A stretch of DNA of 64,000 nucleotides from Pardosa pseudoannulata (lineage: Eukaryota; Arthropoda; Arachnida; Araneae; Lycosidae): NCBI GenBank assembly GCA_032207245.1, contig CM063502.1, positions 73,728,869 through 73,792,868 of the forward strand, in the 5' to 3' direction. Shown here in pieces: positions 1-11,668 of this stretch. Within the stretch, counting starts at the first letter, position 1. Every line of letters starts with the position of its first letter. The translations under genes and the position numbers were made by a program. The notes under the pieces are model-generated. The model was not told the origin of the DNA and ran no database searches. It saw only the letters and a list, made by a program, of their open reading frames with translations.

Positions 1-58
1 AATACGGAACACGGAATACTAGCGTAGAAGTTAGTTTCGTCTTACTTTCAACTAAGTA

Positions 59-328
59 GCCCCCAGGGACACACCTCCTTTAGGTGTGTATGGGGTTCAC
101 GATCCCGGGGTACCTGAGACCTGAGTGATCTTTTCCTAGCGTTCTTCCTGGTAGTCACGAGCTTACCTCTGTAGTGTTTGCTCCTTACCGGGTTGGACCA
201 CATTAAAATCGGACCATGACGGGCCTCTCGTAGATCAGCGGTGGCTTGGTAGCCATTTATGGGTTACTGTTGCGGCACTGTCATCATTAGTTGCTGCTGT
301 ATGTCTTCGGATGGGTCAGCTTAAAACA
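59..328. mobile_element. Retroposed insert (270 bp), unknown SINE-like family
   Basis: The 18-bp sequence CTTACTTTCAACTAAGTA occurs at 41-58 and again at 329-346, exactly flanking this block, as expected of a target-site duplication made by LINE-type retroposition. The block is clearly more GC-rich than its surroundings, starts GCCCCCAGGGA and ends in TTAAAACA. I see no tRNA-like A and B box pair, so the family is not identified. Confidence 0.7.
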
Positions 329-346
329 CTTACTTTCAACTAAGTA

Positions 347-1288
347 AATATAGATCAGGCATGGCCAATCTTTGTGTATAAAAAATCTCCTTTTTCTCTT
401 AAAAATGCGCTGCTATCTACCGGGTTTGGTTCGGTTTGTCATTTTATATTTCTTTTAAGTCAGTGCTCTTTAAATTTATTTTTATCTCAAAACCTATGTT
501 AAGCTCTAAAATGTCAAAAGTTAATTTGCTTTTTACTTATAGCAGCGTTATCATTTATTATATTAGTAAAACAAACATTTATTCCAAATATTATGTCATA
601 TTTATTACAAAAAAATGTGCAATTTAAGAGAATATTTAATCATTATCTTTTCATGTTTTCTCTTCAGATATCGTTTAAAAGTTATTTTCAGTTACATCAA
701 ATACATAAAAGTAAACAATATTTCTTTGTTATTTACTCTTAGTTTCAGAATGTTCCCCTGAACAGCATTATTCAGCACCACATAGTTTGAGAAAACCTGC
801 AGTTAACACTGTTAGGGAAAAAATATACTCTCACTAAAACTAATTGTAACACGAGTAAAAGACCACTTAAAATTTCTTCTAAAACGACTTCTTAAAAACA
901 ACGAATAATGAAAACCCAAATTGTACGGGTCTTTTTCTGCTTGTCCCTGGGGTTCTTTCGTATAGTCTTTTGCAGACTTTCAATAATTGACTGTAGATCA
1001 TAAGTAAAAAAATCAACTATTGCCACAGCTAAAATGGATAAACAACCACTACGGCTGTTTTTATACTAGGAAAAAAATGCAAAACAAGGTAAACAATCTC
1101 TAATTCCTGCTTTAGAGGAAAAAAAATGAAGGAGGGAAAAGATAGAGTAATAAAAAAACTCATCCAGAAAGCTCATTATTTGCAAGAGATTAGTATGGTT
1201 AGATCACTCATGCGAATCCTCCTTGTACTAACGAGAATGAGTACTTTGATCTTCTAAGATAATTCAAATGTTGTTCTATTTAGGTTTA
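347..1288. other. AT-rich stretch, no gene seen
   Basis: Only short chance reading frames occur here, for example one of 63 codons at 436-627 that is rich in I, F, S and Y. No motif, domain or repeat border is evident. Confidence 0.6.
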
Positions 1289-1345
1289 GTTTGGTTTAGA
1301 GCGCTACGGCCTACTGTTTTTCCAACGAATGCTAATGAGACCGTT
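1289..1345 (-). mobile_element. SINE-A fragment (3' body)
   Basis: This matches the non-tRNA end of the family called SINE-A here: GGTTTAG, then GCGCTACGGCCTACTG, then GCTAATGAGACCG. The tRNA-like head is missing, so the copy is truncated. Confidence 0.65.
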
Positions 1346-2120
1346 CTAATTAAGATTGGAAGAATTTTTTTAAATTTAGAGGAGGAATAAGAAACTAAAT
1401 TGGTTTAATTTTAAGAAAAAACTTTTATAGCACCAATTTAATCCTTGTTTGTTATTATGATGAAGGGTATGTTTTAGTTATTTTCTCTTATCTCAGAGCT
1501 TTGCCTTTTCGTTAAACACTGTAAAATACTTTGTATGGGTTGAAGTGTGTTTCGACTGTTCTGACTCTAGTTCTGTCAATATTCAATGCATGATTGAGAC
1601 ATGATCGAAGCCCTGAATTATGTGGGAGTAAACACAAAATTCTCATAGAGAAAACATTGAAAATTTTTTTAAATTTTGAATTAGATTAAAAGGATTCTTT
1701 TTACATAGAAGTTTTTTAATTTCCGTGAAGAATAAAAGCACAACTTTCAAACTACATCGCTTAAAAAATTTCTCATTAATATATTAGAAATGAATTTTGA
1801 GATCGATGCTACGTCAATATTTTACAGTGTCTGGTATAATAGCTAATAGTCATCTTAGAGACTTTTCTTTTTTACTTTACTTAAAACAGTGCAAAAAACG
1901 TATAGTTTCTTTCAGAAAGTATTGAAAGGAAATTTTCCTTGGCTACACATTATTAGTTACAGAAAACAGCAGCAGAGTTGGTCCGAGATAGTAGCGTCTA
2001 CAAGTTAACACTCTGGTGAAGATTTGCTTGCTCGCTAATGCTCTTTCCTGCTGGCTCTTTGCTCATTTTGCCGCTGATCATTGACCTTTCGGGTGAGTCA
2101 CAATCATAAAGTGCTGTGGC
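1346..2120. other. AT-rich stretch, no gene seen
   Basis: No coding signal was found. The sequence around 2035-2110 (TTGCCGCTGATCATTGACC and following) resembles the reverse complement of about 42600-42690, so a weak dispersed repeat may be present in both places. Confidence 0.4.
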
Positions 2121-2229
2121 GTTGTGTTTATTTTGAGAGGAGCATTTGAACACAACAGCGAATGCTTGGTTCGTCTTTCGTTCAGTTCTTCCGTCTGGTG
2201 GGTTAGAAATAAAGAAAAAAGGAACATTT

Positions 2230-2371
2230 CAGTGCCAGCTTCAAACGTAATCAATGTTCAGCTAGAAGAAACAACACCCCATAATAAATTCCCTTGTTCT
2301 TTTTGCTGCTATTCATTTTCGAAAAAATTTAACTTGCTGCGTCATGTGAGAACCCTTCAAACCAACACCGT
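2230..2371 (+). pseudogene. Transposase C2H2 zinc-finger fragment
   Basis: The frame here reads FPCSFCCYSFSKKFNLLRHV, the first half of a C2H2 finger (C-x2-C-x12-H) whose last histidine has become Q. The same DNA recurs at about 7810-7930, and both copies directly abut the C/G-run repeats. A similar zinc finger lies just upstream of the MULE transposase at 8195, so I infer a stray N-terminal fragment of the same element family. There is no start codon context or downstream domain, so it is a relic. Confidence 0.5.
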
Positions 2372-2830
2372 AATAAAGTTAGCCCCCCCCCCATGACGGA
2401 AACTGGCATTCCGAAATATGCTATTCGTTTGATCATCGTTAGATCAGATTTGATCAACAAATTTCATCGTTTGATCAATTAATAAAAAAAAAAAAGATAT
2501 TTAAAAAAAACTGTAGGGGGGGCTAACTTTATGGATTTTTTAAAATTATCGTATGAACATGGACGATACATCATTCGAAAGAGCATCGTTAGATTAGATT
2601 TGATCAACCATTTTGGCGTTTGATCAACACCGGAAGTTCCCCAAAATCGCCCCCAAAGGTTGCCTCAAAACCATAAAGTTAGCCCCCCCCCCCCATGTCA
2701 GAATTTCGAGACAATTTTGATGTCATTCGAAAGAGAATCGTTAGATCAGATTTGATCAACCATTTTTGGCGTTTGATCAACACCGGAAGTGCTCTAAAGG
2801 TGCCCGAATACCATAAGATTCCTCCCACTT
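2372..2830 (-). repeat. C-run bordered repeat array (inverted relative to 7193-7790)
   Basis: Two to three diverged units are bordered by ATAAAGTTAGCCCCCC or its reverse complement. Inner blocks such as TTGATCAACCATTTTTGGCG and GTTAGATCAGATTTGATCAA recur. The array is the reverse complement of the array at 7193-7790, and a partial third copy lies at 5525-5830. The borders are inverted with respect to each other, so a MITE-like origin is possible. Confidence 0.75.
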
Positions 2831-2835
2831 TAGAT

Positions 2836-4606
2836 ATCCGAATAGGAATAATAGAAAATGGTTGGAATATTTAAAATTAGTAATTTTATGAAGTGTAAAA
2901 ACTTCTGAATATACTGGAATCTAAATGTTAGTTCTTCATTTCTGAAATATACAATGATATTAAACTCATTTGAAAACGGATGACAACATTTGTATTTCAA
3001 GGATGTTTGTATGAAGAAAATAAACAAGACAAATTTTTTGAATGGTTATGTCATATTATGTATTCATTGAAATAAGTTATGTCTATATCTTTTGAAGAAT
3101 CAGTTTGTGTAGATTTGTAAATGTTATGTTCTCAAAATTTTGGAATAAATGAAAAGGTACATGTTAAGCATCCCTCATAGATATAGTTTTGAAGTATTTT
3201 TACTTAATTTAGATTCTATTTATCTAAATTTCTCTGATCTTGTGGGGAAGTTTGTTGGATACTACTAAAAGATATTTTAGTTCTCTTTGTTCCATGGACA
3301 TCAGATTCTACAAAATTAAACAACAGCCGTTTAAAAAATATAAAAAATATTTGAAAAGAGAACCAAATAGAAATGTTTCATCGTCGATGAATGTATTAAA
3401 ACTGGCTTTTGTTTAGGTTTTTCTATTAATAAATTTATGTTAATACTATAAGATTTCATAAACTGGATTATGTAAACTCCTAGATTCTTGTTATAAGTTA
3501 AAAATAAAAATTGGGTATCAATTAGTGATTCTTTCAAATTGTTATAATTATTAAGATTAACTATTATGTTTTAAAATTGTCATTATGTTATAAACACATA
3601 GACCAGTTTTCAGAAGCGTGCAGTTATGTAAAACTCTTTTGTGTACCTTAAGTAATTTTAAAGATAACGGACATCAAAATATTGAGCATTCGTCCTTTGT
3701 GAAAGGTATTATTTTGATTCAAAACCTTCAAATACCTAAAAGGGCAGAGTTTAATTTTGAATCAAAATATTTTAGGTGTCATTATTTATGTACAAGCTAA
3801 AACATACATTAAGTTAAAATGGTTTACTATACAACAATGGTTTATTCTTTATTTTTGCTCATTTCATATAGAATGACCCAACTGTAAAATGTTAGATACT
3901 AACATAGAGAACATTATTACATATACAGAATTTAAACATAAAAAATATTTCGTTTGTAACATTTAGATAAGTTACGATAAATCAATGTCTAAATATAAAA
4001 TCCTATTTTTCGATCATGATTTAAATTTAATCTCCACCGCCTGTTTTGGAGGTCGCCATCAAAATACAACTTGAGGACATACATATTTGGTGGTCAGCAA
4101 GACCCTACTTATCTCACAGTTCCTTCACCACATGACACTCATTATGAAAGAATGCTGTGAGAAAACTGAGCTGGACTAACCACTCCCCTTCTAAAAAATG
4201 AGGCGTAGGGAGTGCTTGATATTCACTGAGTTCCCCTAAAACCCCTTGCATCAAACAGACAGGCCGCAATTTTTATGACTGAACATTTTAGTCCTTCCTC
4301 CAACCCCCGCTGACCTCCAAAACAACTCATATTGCATGGAGTAAAGCGTAGAACCAACACAAAAGGGACACAAAATAATCTTAGTAAACACAAAAATACA
4401 GCAATTTTCATATAAAAAATAGTTTTTCCGTAACATCTTAGATGATTCTGTATTATATAGTACATTCAGATGCCCAGCAATAAGTATTAAACATATTTTT
4501 ACTAATTTTAACATAATTAAGAATATGATATAACTAAGGATATAAATGCTCGATGATCACAGTATTTTGCTAAGTCGAGATCTATCGATTCCGAAATGTT
4601 ACAAAT
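2836..4606. other. AT-rich stretch, no gene seen
   Basis: There are only short frames of 60 to 87 codons, without recognisable domains. The block at 4030-4330 is less AT-rich (pairs of TTTTGGAGGTC-like sequence) but yields no family assignment. Confidence 0.5.
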
Positions 4607-4680
4607 TTGTATCAGTAGCGGGATTCGAACCCGGGATTTCGGTACTGAAAGCCCTACCAATTCAGCCATCGTCCGTTTCT
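4607..4680 (-). mobile_element. SINE-A tRNA-like head, solo fragment
   Basis: On the minus strand it reads CGATGGCTGAATTGGTAGGG, then a perfect B-box core GGGTTCGAATCCCG. It matches the tRNA-like head of SINE-A. It lacks a believable anticodon arm and acceptor stem pairing, so I do not call it a tRNA gene. Confidence 0.6.
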
Positions 4681-5524
4681 AAACAGAACTAGAGAAAATA
4701 CTTAATAAAAGATCTCTTTGGACTGGTATTATTGCCTAGACTGAAGTCAATTTAAAGAATTGGACAATAGAGCAGAGATAAAAGGGTTTTATCCATGTCA
4801 ACAGCAAGAATAGACCTTCAAGCAAAAGTAATTTCTCAAAAGAAGGAGAACTTAAACTTTGTTGCGGGAACAACTATCCTAGAACTTTAATTTTCTTTTA
4901 GTTAATTATCACGAGTGGGGCGTATACGCCAGAGCGGTTTATCCACAAGGAATTTCGGTTCTAAGCAGTACATATTCAGTATAAATATTTTTTACAAACT
5001 TTATACTGATGAATATAATACTTCATTAATTAATAACAGCCTAATGAAGAGTATAATATTTCAATAACATCAGCTATCTTTCTCTCTCCATGTAGTTATT
5101 TTTCTATTCTTGAAAAACTATACATTAGAGATACAATAGCATTTTGTGCAATTTTTTTTGCAGATTTCCTTCCCTTTTGTATAGAATCAATACCGTAGTA
5201 ATTCTTTACAGTTTCTCTGTAAATGAATCTCAATAAAATGAATGAATGTTATCATATAGACTGTTAAGTTTCACTTTTATTGCATTCGCGCTGAATAAAT
5301 AGAACACAACACCTTAAATACTTCTGAAATTCTGTATATCATTTTTATTTTTGAATGACCACAAAATTGCTCCAAAATTCCGACATAAGGGAAGAGGTAA
5401 AATGTGTTGTTTGGGGGTACCTGTGGACTCAACTCTGATAAACAAATCCCGAAATTTTTAATTGAATCCAATCTAACGAAGATTTTTCGAATGACAAATA
5501 AACAGAAATTTTGTCCTGTGAGGA
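4681..5524. other. AT-rich stretch, no gene seen
   Basis: No coding, RNA or repeat-border signal was found. The short minus-strand frame at 5277-5471 has no recognisable motif. Confidence 0.5.
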
Positions 5525-5830
5525 AGGGGGGGGGGGTTATGGTTATAGACCTCCTTTTGGGATGATTTGGAGCAACTTTTAGTGCTGATCATATTAAAAA
5601 AATGATTGATCAAAACTGATTCAACGACGATTTATCGCAAGTCTTATCGTTCACATCTATGCAATCATTTTAGAAAATCTATAAAATTAGCCCCCCCTAC
5701 GCATTTTCTTAAATATATTTTTTGAACAATTGATCAAACGACGAAATATGTTGATCAAGTGTGATTTATTGATGATCTAAAAATGACATACATCGAAAAG
5801 ACAGTTTCCGTTAAGGGGTGGGGTAGAGGT
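5525..5830 (+). repeat. Partial copy of the C/G-run bordered repeat
   Basis: It starts at a G run (GGGGGGGGGTTATGG) and contains AAATTAGCCCCCCC, ATTGATCAAACGACGAAAT and CAGTTTCCGTTAAGGGG. These match 7600-7775 in the same orientation, with appreciable divergence. Confidence 0.65.
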
Positions 5831-7190
5831 ATCTAACAAAAATTGCAACTGGTCTCTGATAAATAGCAGTTCTTGAGCTCTATTCATTGTTGAACCAATT
5901 AATACGTATATTTCTTTGTTGAATATAATTCTAATCATTGTTGATTTAATATTGTATAAATGTTTATATTAATAAAAACATACTTTGGCGACTGTGTAAC
6001 TGGCCACTTTATAAGACATTGGAAGATTTTATGTCACATTCAAATAAAATAAGCCTAAATGTTGACTATTAAGTACATAATTTAACAGGAATACAAGAAA
6101 ATCGTTAGGTGGCAATACCAGATATTGTTTCCAACATTTAGTTTAATTCATTTCAAATTATGAACCGTATTAGCAGAAGATAAATTATTTTAACTAGAAT
6201 ACATAATGCAGCAAACAATTAAGGGCAAATTATTTAATACTGCTATAAAATATCTGTTAAAATGTAAACTTTTTTCTTTTTTCTTTAATAATATATTCTG
6301 ATATATTTCACGAGTTTATTAATATGAATATTTAGCTTGGAAATATTTCTAAACAGTTTTTATTTGAGTAATTCAATATTTCTTTAATATCATTCAAAGA
6401 AAAGTCTAATTTGTCAAATTGGAAATCAGTTGAGTTTTTGAAAAAAATTGACCATTCAAATAATTTCAGGAGTAAGAATTAATTCCTTTCCTTTAGAGCC
6501 ATTTCTTTTTCAGAAACACCCAGAAAATGCCATCTCAGCTGTCTAGAGATTTTACAAAACAACAATGTACTAATGAACTATAAAGAAAACATGCAGATGT
6601 CCATTTATTCATCGCGAATTTTTCACACTCCGATAAGTATAGCACAACTAGGCTACTTCCAAGACTAGTCGAATTACAACACCATTTTCGACAGGGCGAA
6701 AGGGGAAGAGAAGGTTTGGAAATTTATTGCTCTGCAGTGAATATGGGTCAGAGGTTTACAGTATTTCAACATGACAACGGAAAACCTTTTTAAAGCATCA
6801 ACTTCAATCCGTACATGGAGCACAGATATCGAATAAATAAAGCAGTTTACGTAGTCGATTTACCCTCATCAAAAATAAGAAGAAAAGCAGGGATAGTTAT
6901 ATTACAAAATATTCATTTAATAATAAGAGGATACAACAGTTTTTAAAATTTCTGATTGGTGAAATTAACATTGCTGTAAAACATTAGAGAAATTCAAATG
7001 TCCTCTTTAAGAAAAAATGTTTTAAAATCCAGCAAAAAAAATTCGGAAAAATTAGGCAATTAAGGTTTCGAAAAACTGCCGTCCAGTAAATTTCATACTC
7101 CTTTAAACCTAATTTTAAAAAAGGTAGAATTAAAATGAAAAGAATAATAGGAAGGAGGAACCGATTTCTTTTCTATTAATATGGAAATTT
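5831..7190. other. AT-rich stretch, no gene seen
   Basis: There is no reading frame of note. The slightly more GC-rich part at 6640-6800 shows no family signature. Confidence 0.5.
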
Positions 7191-7192
7191 AA

Positions 7193-7790
7193 TGTGGGGG
7201 AACTATATGGTTTTAAGGTACATTTCGGGGGTCACTTCCCGTGTTGATCAAACGCCAGAAACATTGATCAGATCAGATCTAAAAGTCCTCTTTCGAATGA
7301 CATTAAAATTGTCCCGAAATTCCGACATGGGGGGGGCTAACTTTATGGTTTTGAGGCACCTTTGGGGGCGATTTTGGGACACTTCCGGTGTTGATCAAAC
7401 GCCAAAAATGGTTGATCAAATCTGATCTAACGATTCTCTTTCGAATGACATCAAAATTGTCTCGAAATTCCGACATGGGGGGGGCTAACTTTATGGTTTT
7501 GAGGCACCTTTGGGGGCGATTTTGGGACACTTCCGGTGTTGATCAAATGCCAAAAATGGTTGATCAAATCTAATCTAACGATGCTCTTTCGAATGATGTA
7601 TCGTTCATGTTCATACGATAATTTTAAAAAATCCATAAAGTTAGCTCCCTACAGTTTTTTAAAAATATCTTTTTTTATTAATTGATCAAACGATGAAATA
7701 TGTTGATCAAATCTGATCTAACGATGATCAAACGAATGGCATATTTCGGAATGTCAGTTTCCGTCATGGGGGGAGGGCTAAGTTTATTAG
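7193..7790 (+). repeat. G-run bordered tandem repeat array, period about 148 bp
   Basis: The marker CGACATGGGGGGGGCTAACT recurs at 7323 and 7471, a period of 148 bp, with a diverged earlier unit from 7195. Each unit carries TTTTGAGGCACCTTTGGGGG, CACTTCCGGTGTTGATCAAA and a TTGATCAAATC block. The last part (7600-7790) matches 2372-2540 in reverse complement. Reading frames here are repeats of the same units and are not genes. Confidence 0.8.
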
Positions 7791-7804
7791 GGTCAAACCA
7801 ACTA

Positions 7805-8165
7805 GCAAAAAACAGTACTTCAAACATAATCGGTGTTGAGCTAGAAAAAACAGCATCTCATAATGAATTTCCTTGTATTTTTGCAGCAAATAATTTTCGA
7901 AAAAAATTAATTTGTTACGCCATGTGAGAAAATCCTTCACTCAATGGAATAAAACCAACTACAAAAAAAAATGGAGGTAAAGATAGAGTTCTTGGGGATT
8001 TTCTCGTTCTTTTTGTTGCAAAGCATGTGTAACAAATTATAATTTGATGCGATATATTCGGACTCTTCATTCAAATCAATCAATTCCACCACGAAAAGTT
8101 TCGATTTCAGGTAATATCGCATGCTCAATTTGTAACAAATTATTTACGAAAAAAATTAATTTGTC
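7805..8165 (+). pseudogene. MULE N-terminal zinc-finger region, decayed
   Basis: Translated in shifting frames, this shows partial C2H2 fingers. About 7850-7925 parallels the finger at 2300. About 7995-8060 reads CKACVTNYNLMRYIRTLH, where the first histidine is Y. About 8105-8160 reads CSICNKLFTKKINLS, cut off before the histidines. Several fingers ahead of a MULE catalytic domain are known in invertebrate elements of this type, and the coding part at 8195 follows directly. Frameshifts and stops break it. Confidence 0.5.
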
Positions 8166-8194
8166 GCCTTTTCGGTTTTTTTTTTTTCGTAATT

Positions 8195-10385
8195 ATGAAA
8201 ACTCATATCTCAAATGAATCATTCAACCTGTATGCCCATGAAAATAAATATAGTAGTTATCAGCACACTCACAATAATAAAAAATTGCCAATTACTTCTA
8301 CGTGCAATAAATGTCCTTTGTGCAAAGAAATTATCAATAGTAGCGAGATATCTAATCACTTTGAACGTATTCATGACATTAACTTGAAAATATCAGCTCT
8401 AAAATTTGTATCAATTGATGAGTTTACTGAATGGAAAAATAAAACCGAACAGGAAACAAATTCAAAATTTATCAAGTATGGCAGTAAAGTTACATTAAAA
8501 AATGGCAATTCTAATTTTTATTTTAAATGTCATCAATCTGGGTATTTTAAATACCATGTTGTTGGTTTACAGCATTTAAAATTTTCTGGATCTTATAAAA
8601 TAGATGTACATTGTCCCGTAAAGTAATACAGTTATAAAAAAAGTTTACTGCACAGCTTACTTTTAGTCAACATCAACACATAGCAATGACTTGAGACATC
8701 CTAGTCTCAAATATGAGGAAAAGCAATTAGCAGCAAAAATTGCCTTAAAAATACCATTTGGGGACATTTTAGATAGTATCCGGGTATATATAGGCAGTGA
8801 TCTCCGAAGGTTACATTTATTAACTCGAAAAGACTTGCATAACATTGAAAGCAGTTCCAATTTATCATCCAGAATAATCAAACAAACTAATGACTATGCG
8901 AGGGTGCGTTTGTGGGTTGCACAGATACAAAATTCAGAGTAATTATGTGTTCGATTTTACAAACCATAGGGTAAAGCGTCAGAGGACACATTTCTCAATA
9001 ATGATGACTTTGTATTTATAGTAATTATGAATGATGCTCATTGCGAAAAACTACAAAAATTTGGATCTGACTGTATTTCTATAGACAACACACATGGAGT
9101 TAATGAGTACGGATTCTAGTCAAATCACACTCGTTGTGATAGACGGCATGCGCCAAGGGTTTTCCAGTGCATTCATGATATCAAATTGATGTCACAAATC
9201 TGTTTTATCTTTTTTTTTCATTAATTAAAAATTAAGTTGGCATGTTAAATAAAAATATTTTCATGGCTGAAGCATTTTATAATGCTGAAAGTAATGAGTG
9301 TTCCCAAAGAGTGTTTATTTTGTGCATGACATGTAGATAGAGCCTGGAGAAAGAATTTTAAAAAGACCCATGAAATTGAGAAAAGAGCATACGCATTTAT
9401 AATACTACGATCACTCATGTTAGAGCGAGACATCAGAAAATTCAGCAATACACTTCAGTCTGCATTAATTAAATTAAAAAATGACCCAGACACCAAAGAG
9501 TTTGCTATGTACTTTGAAATATACTATACAATGTAATAAAATGGGAATATTGTTTTAGGGTGCATAAGAGAATTAAATACGAATATGCACATAGAAAGGA
9601 TCCACAGAATCCTGAAAAACATATATCATCATCCACACACAGTCCACACACAAAAGGGTTAGATAAAGCATTTTATGGCATTATGAATTTTTTAAACAAA
9701 CCGGTTGATAACTTATTGTTTTTAATAAAGAAAAAATTACAAGTAAACTGAGAGAATTAAGAATCGACACAAAAATAGTTTAAATTTTAAGTCTGATATT
9801 TTAGAAAGTAATGGTAAATTATAAATTAATTCTCGTAATTATAATGAAGTATAAGAAATTGTTAAAGTAAAAGAAAGCTGTAATAAATGCCAATTGAGGT
9901 GCAGTGAATGTAAGACATGCATTCATCAGTACTTATGGCCTGCATGGAAACTACCATAAAGTGAAATACGTGCAAACACATACATTTTTATCCTTCTGGG
10001 AATACCAATTCAAACCAAACACATAAGAAATTAACTACCAGAACCAATGGTAACTAGTGAAAAAGATCCAGAGTCTGAGGTTATTTTAAAAGAATTAAGT
10101 GAAGAAAATAATGTACAGGAAGAATAAGTTCATGAACAGGAACAAAAATACCTTATGAGCATAATAAAGTCATATGAAACACCAGATCAGTATGTTTTTA
10201 TGAAACAAACTTTTAAATCGCTAGTTCCAAAGTTAAATGCAATAAAGACAATTACCACATCCAAAACATTCTCTACAGCTGCTAAAATTCCTGGTAATAC
10301 TAATATAACACCACAAAGAATGTTCCATATGAATAAAGGAAAAAACTCCAATAATGAAGATATTACTAAGGGAACTATATGCTGA
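8195..10385 (+). pseudogene. MULE-type (Mutator-like) transposase with zinc fingers, degenerate
   Basis: A DNA-transposon enzyme that would cut and join element ends, now broken by frameshifts and stops. The first frame (8195-8626, 143 codons) has a C2H2 finger (CPLCKEI to HFERIH, residues about 41-60) and then a FLYWCH-like block around residues 108-122 (NFYFKCHQSGYFKYH). The next piece (8691-8942) reads LLTRKDLHNIE, which is typical of this family. The DDE core follows in fragments: SIDNTHGVNEYGF near 9085 (first catalytic D) and IDGMRQGFSSAF near 9140. MHIERIHRIL lies near 9590, and LDKAFYGIMNFLNKPVDNL is in frame at 9658-9720. Around 9870-9930 a Cys-rich SWIM-like motif reads CNKCQLRCSECKTCIHQY. 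The final frame (10155-10385) may be its C-terminus. Family assignment rests on remembered conserved motifs. Element ends were not established. Confidence 0.7.
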
Positions 10386-11664
10386 TGATAATATGGCTTT
10401 ATCTCTAATTAATCACAAGGGTACGTGTTTCTATTAAATTCCTCATTTTGTGTATTGCCCAATTTAAAACCAATGTTGAACAATTCTTCCACTGAATCTG
10501 TTTATTTGAAGCATAATGAATATGTTCTGTTTCATGTTAAAAATGAATTCCTAACATATTTTGTCATAAAAGTAAAATATGTTAGTCTATTTCGTAGAAA
10601 TATGCATTTTGTGCCACACTAACCCAGTGGTGATCTAAGTGTCTACCTTGTTACTCCAGGCAAGGCCGTAGACAAGGGGGAGGGGGAATTTGGATGACTG
10701 GTCCCCTTCCGAAATTCTAGAAGACCATTTCGCCAAAAGAAAGTATCCCACGTGTGTATAGGTGTCATCTGCCTAGATGGATACAAACATCAAAAAAAAT
10801 CTTTGGCTATAAAAAGTTTTGCTGAGCTGCTGCTCGAAAGTTTAACGTTTTCTCTATATTCTGTTATATTTTGCCTTTTCGTGCTAGGAAGATAACGATG
10901 TCATCAAATCTTTTTAATTTGTTAAAAATGGATAACTGTCATGCCTCATCCATCCCTTAATACTTTAATTTTGTTTTACTTTAGTACCATTTACAAGTAG
11001 CAATGTATTTCCTCTTTGGTCCCCCAGGAAAACAATTTCTGGCTACTGCCCTGACTCCAGGCAATCTAGGCTTTTTAGTACAATATATGTTTTTCATAAT
11101 TGAAATTGAGCTTTTATAAAAGATAAAAGTGTAGAAAATATTGAATAAAAGCCAACATTTTTCATCTTATTGCAATATGTTTTGATATTCGATGAAAGCT
11201 ATTTCTTTCGAGGCAAGAAATTCATTTTTGGTGTAACACAGCTTATAACCTGGTTTAAGAGATACTTTAACAATAACAATATTGATAAAGTTTCATGGAT
11301 TAGAGATGCATTTAATTATGCTTTTCATTGGAATTAGTAGTGCAAAAGAGAATCACTGTTTTCAAAATGTTATAATAAAAACAAATCGTGATAGTGAATA
11401 CCTCTCATGTCCTTCTGTTTCTTATATTTTAAATAGTTTACCATTAAACTAGACAAGGCTTTTTTCTTAATTTTTTCTTTGCTTATTGCAAGGGAAGGAA
11501 AATCATTAATTGGTATCTGAAAAATAATGAATTTTCTAAAAAAACACACTATTTTTTGCATTTTATTTACACTTTCAACATATTAATTGCAGAACATAAA
11601 ACTGGAACAATGGAAAAACAACAGTAAAAGAAACTATTGAAATTCTAAATGGAAAATATTGCTT
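10386..11664. other. AT-rich stretch, no gene seen
   Basis: No coding signal. Two moderately GC-rich patches (10620-10740 and 11030-11065) share CTCCAGGCAA and look like old repeat fragments, unassigned. Confidence 0.45.
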
Positions 11665-11668
11665 TTAA

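Noticed and set aside
4607..4680. Possible tRNA gene on the minus strand
   Set aside because: The B box is perfect but acceptor and anticodon stems do not form, and the sequence matches the SINE-A head.
7192..7636. Frames of 61 to 77 codons repeating the same peptide
   Set aside because: They are translations of the 148-bp tandem unit on both strands, so the repetition is of DNA and not of a protein family.
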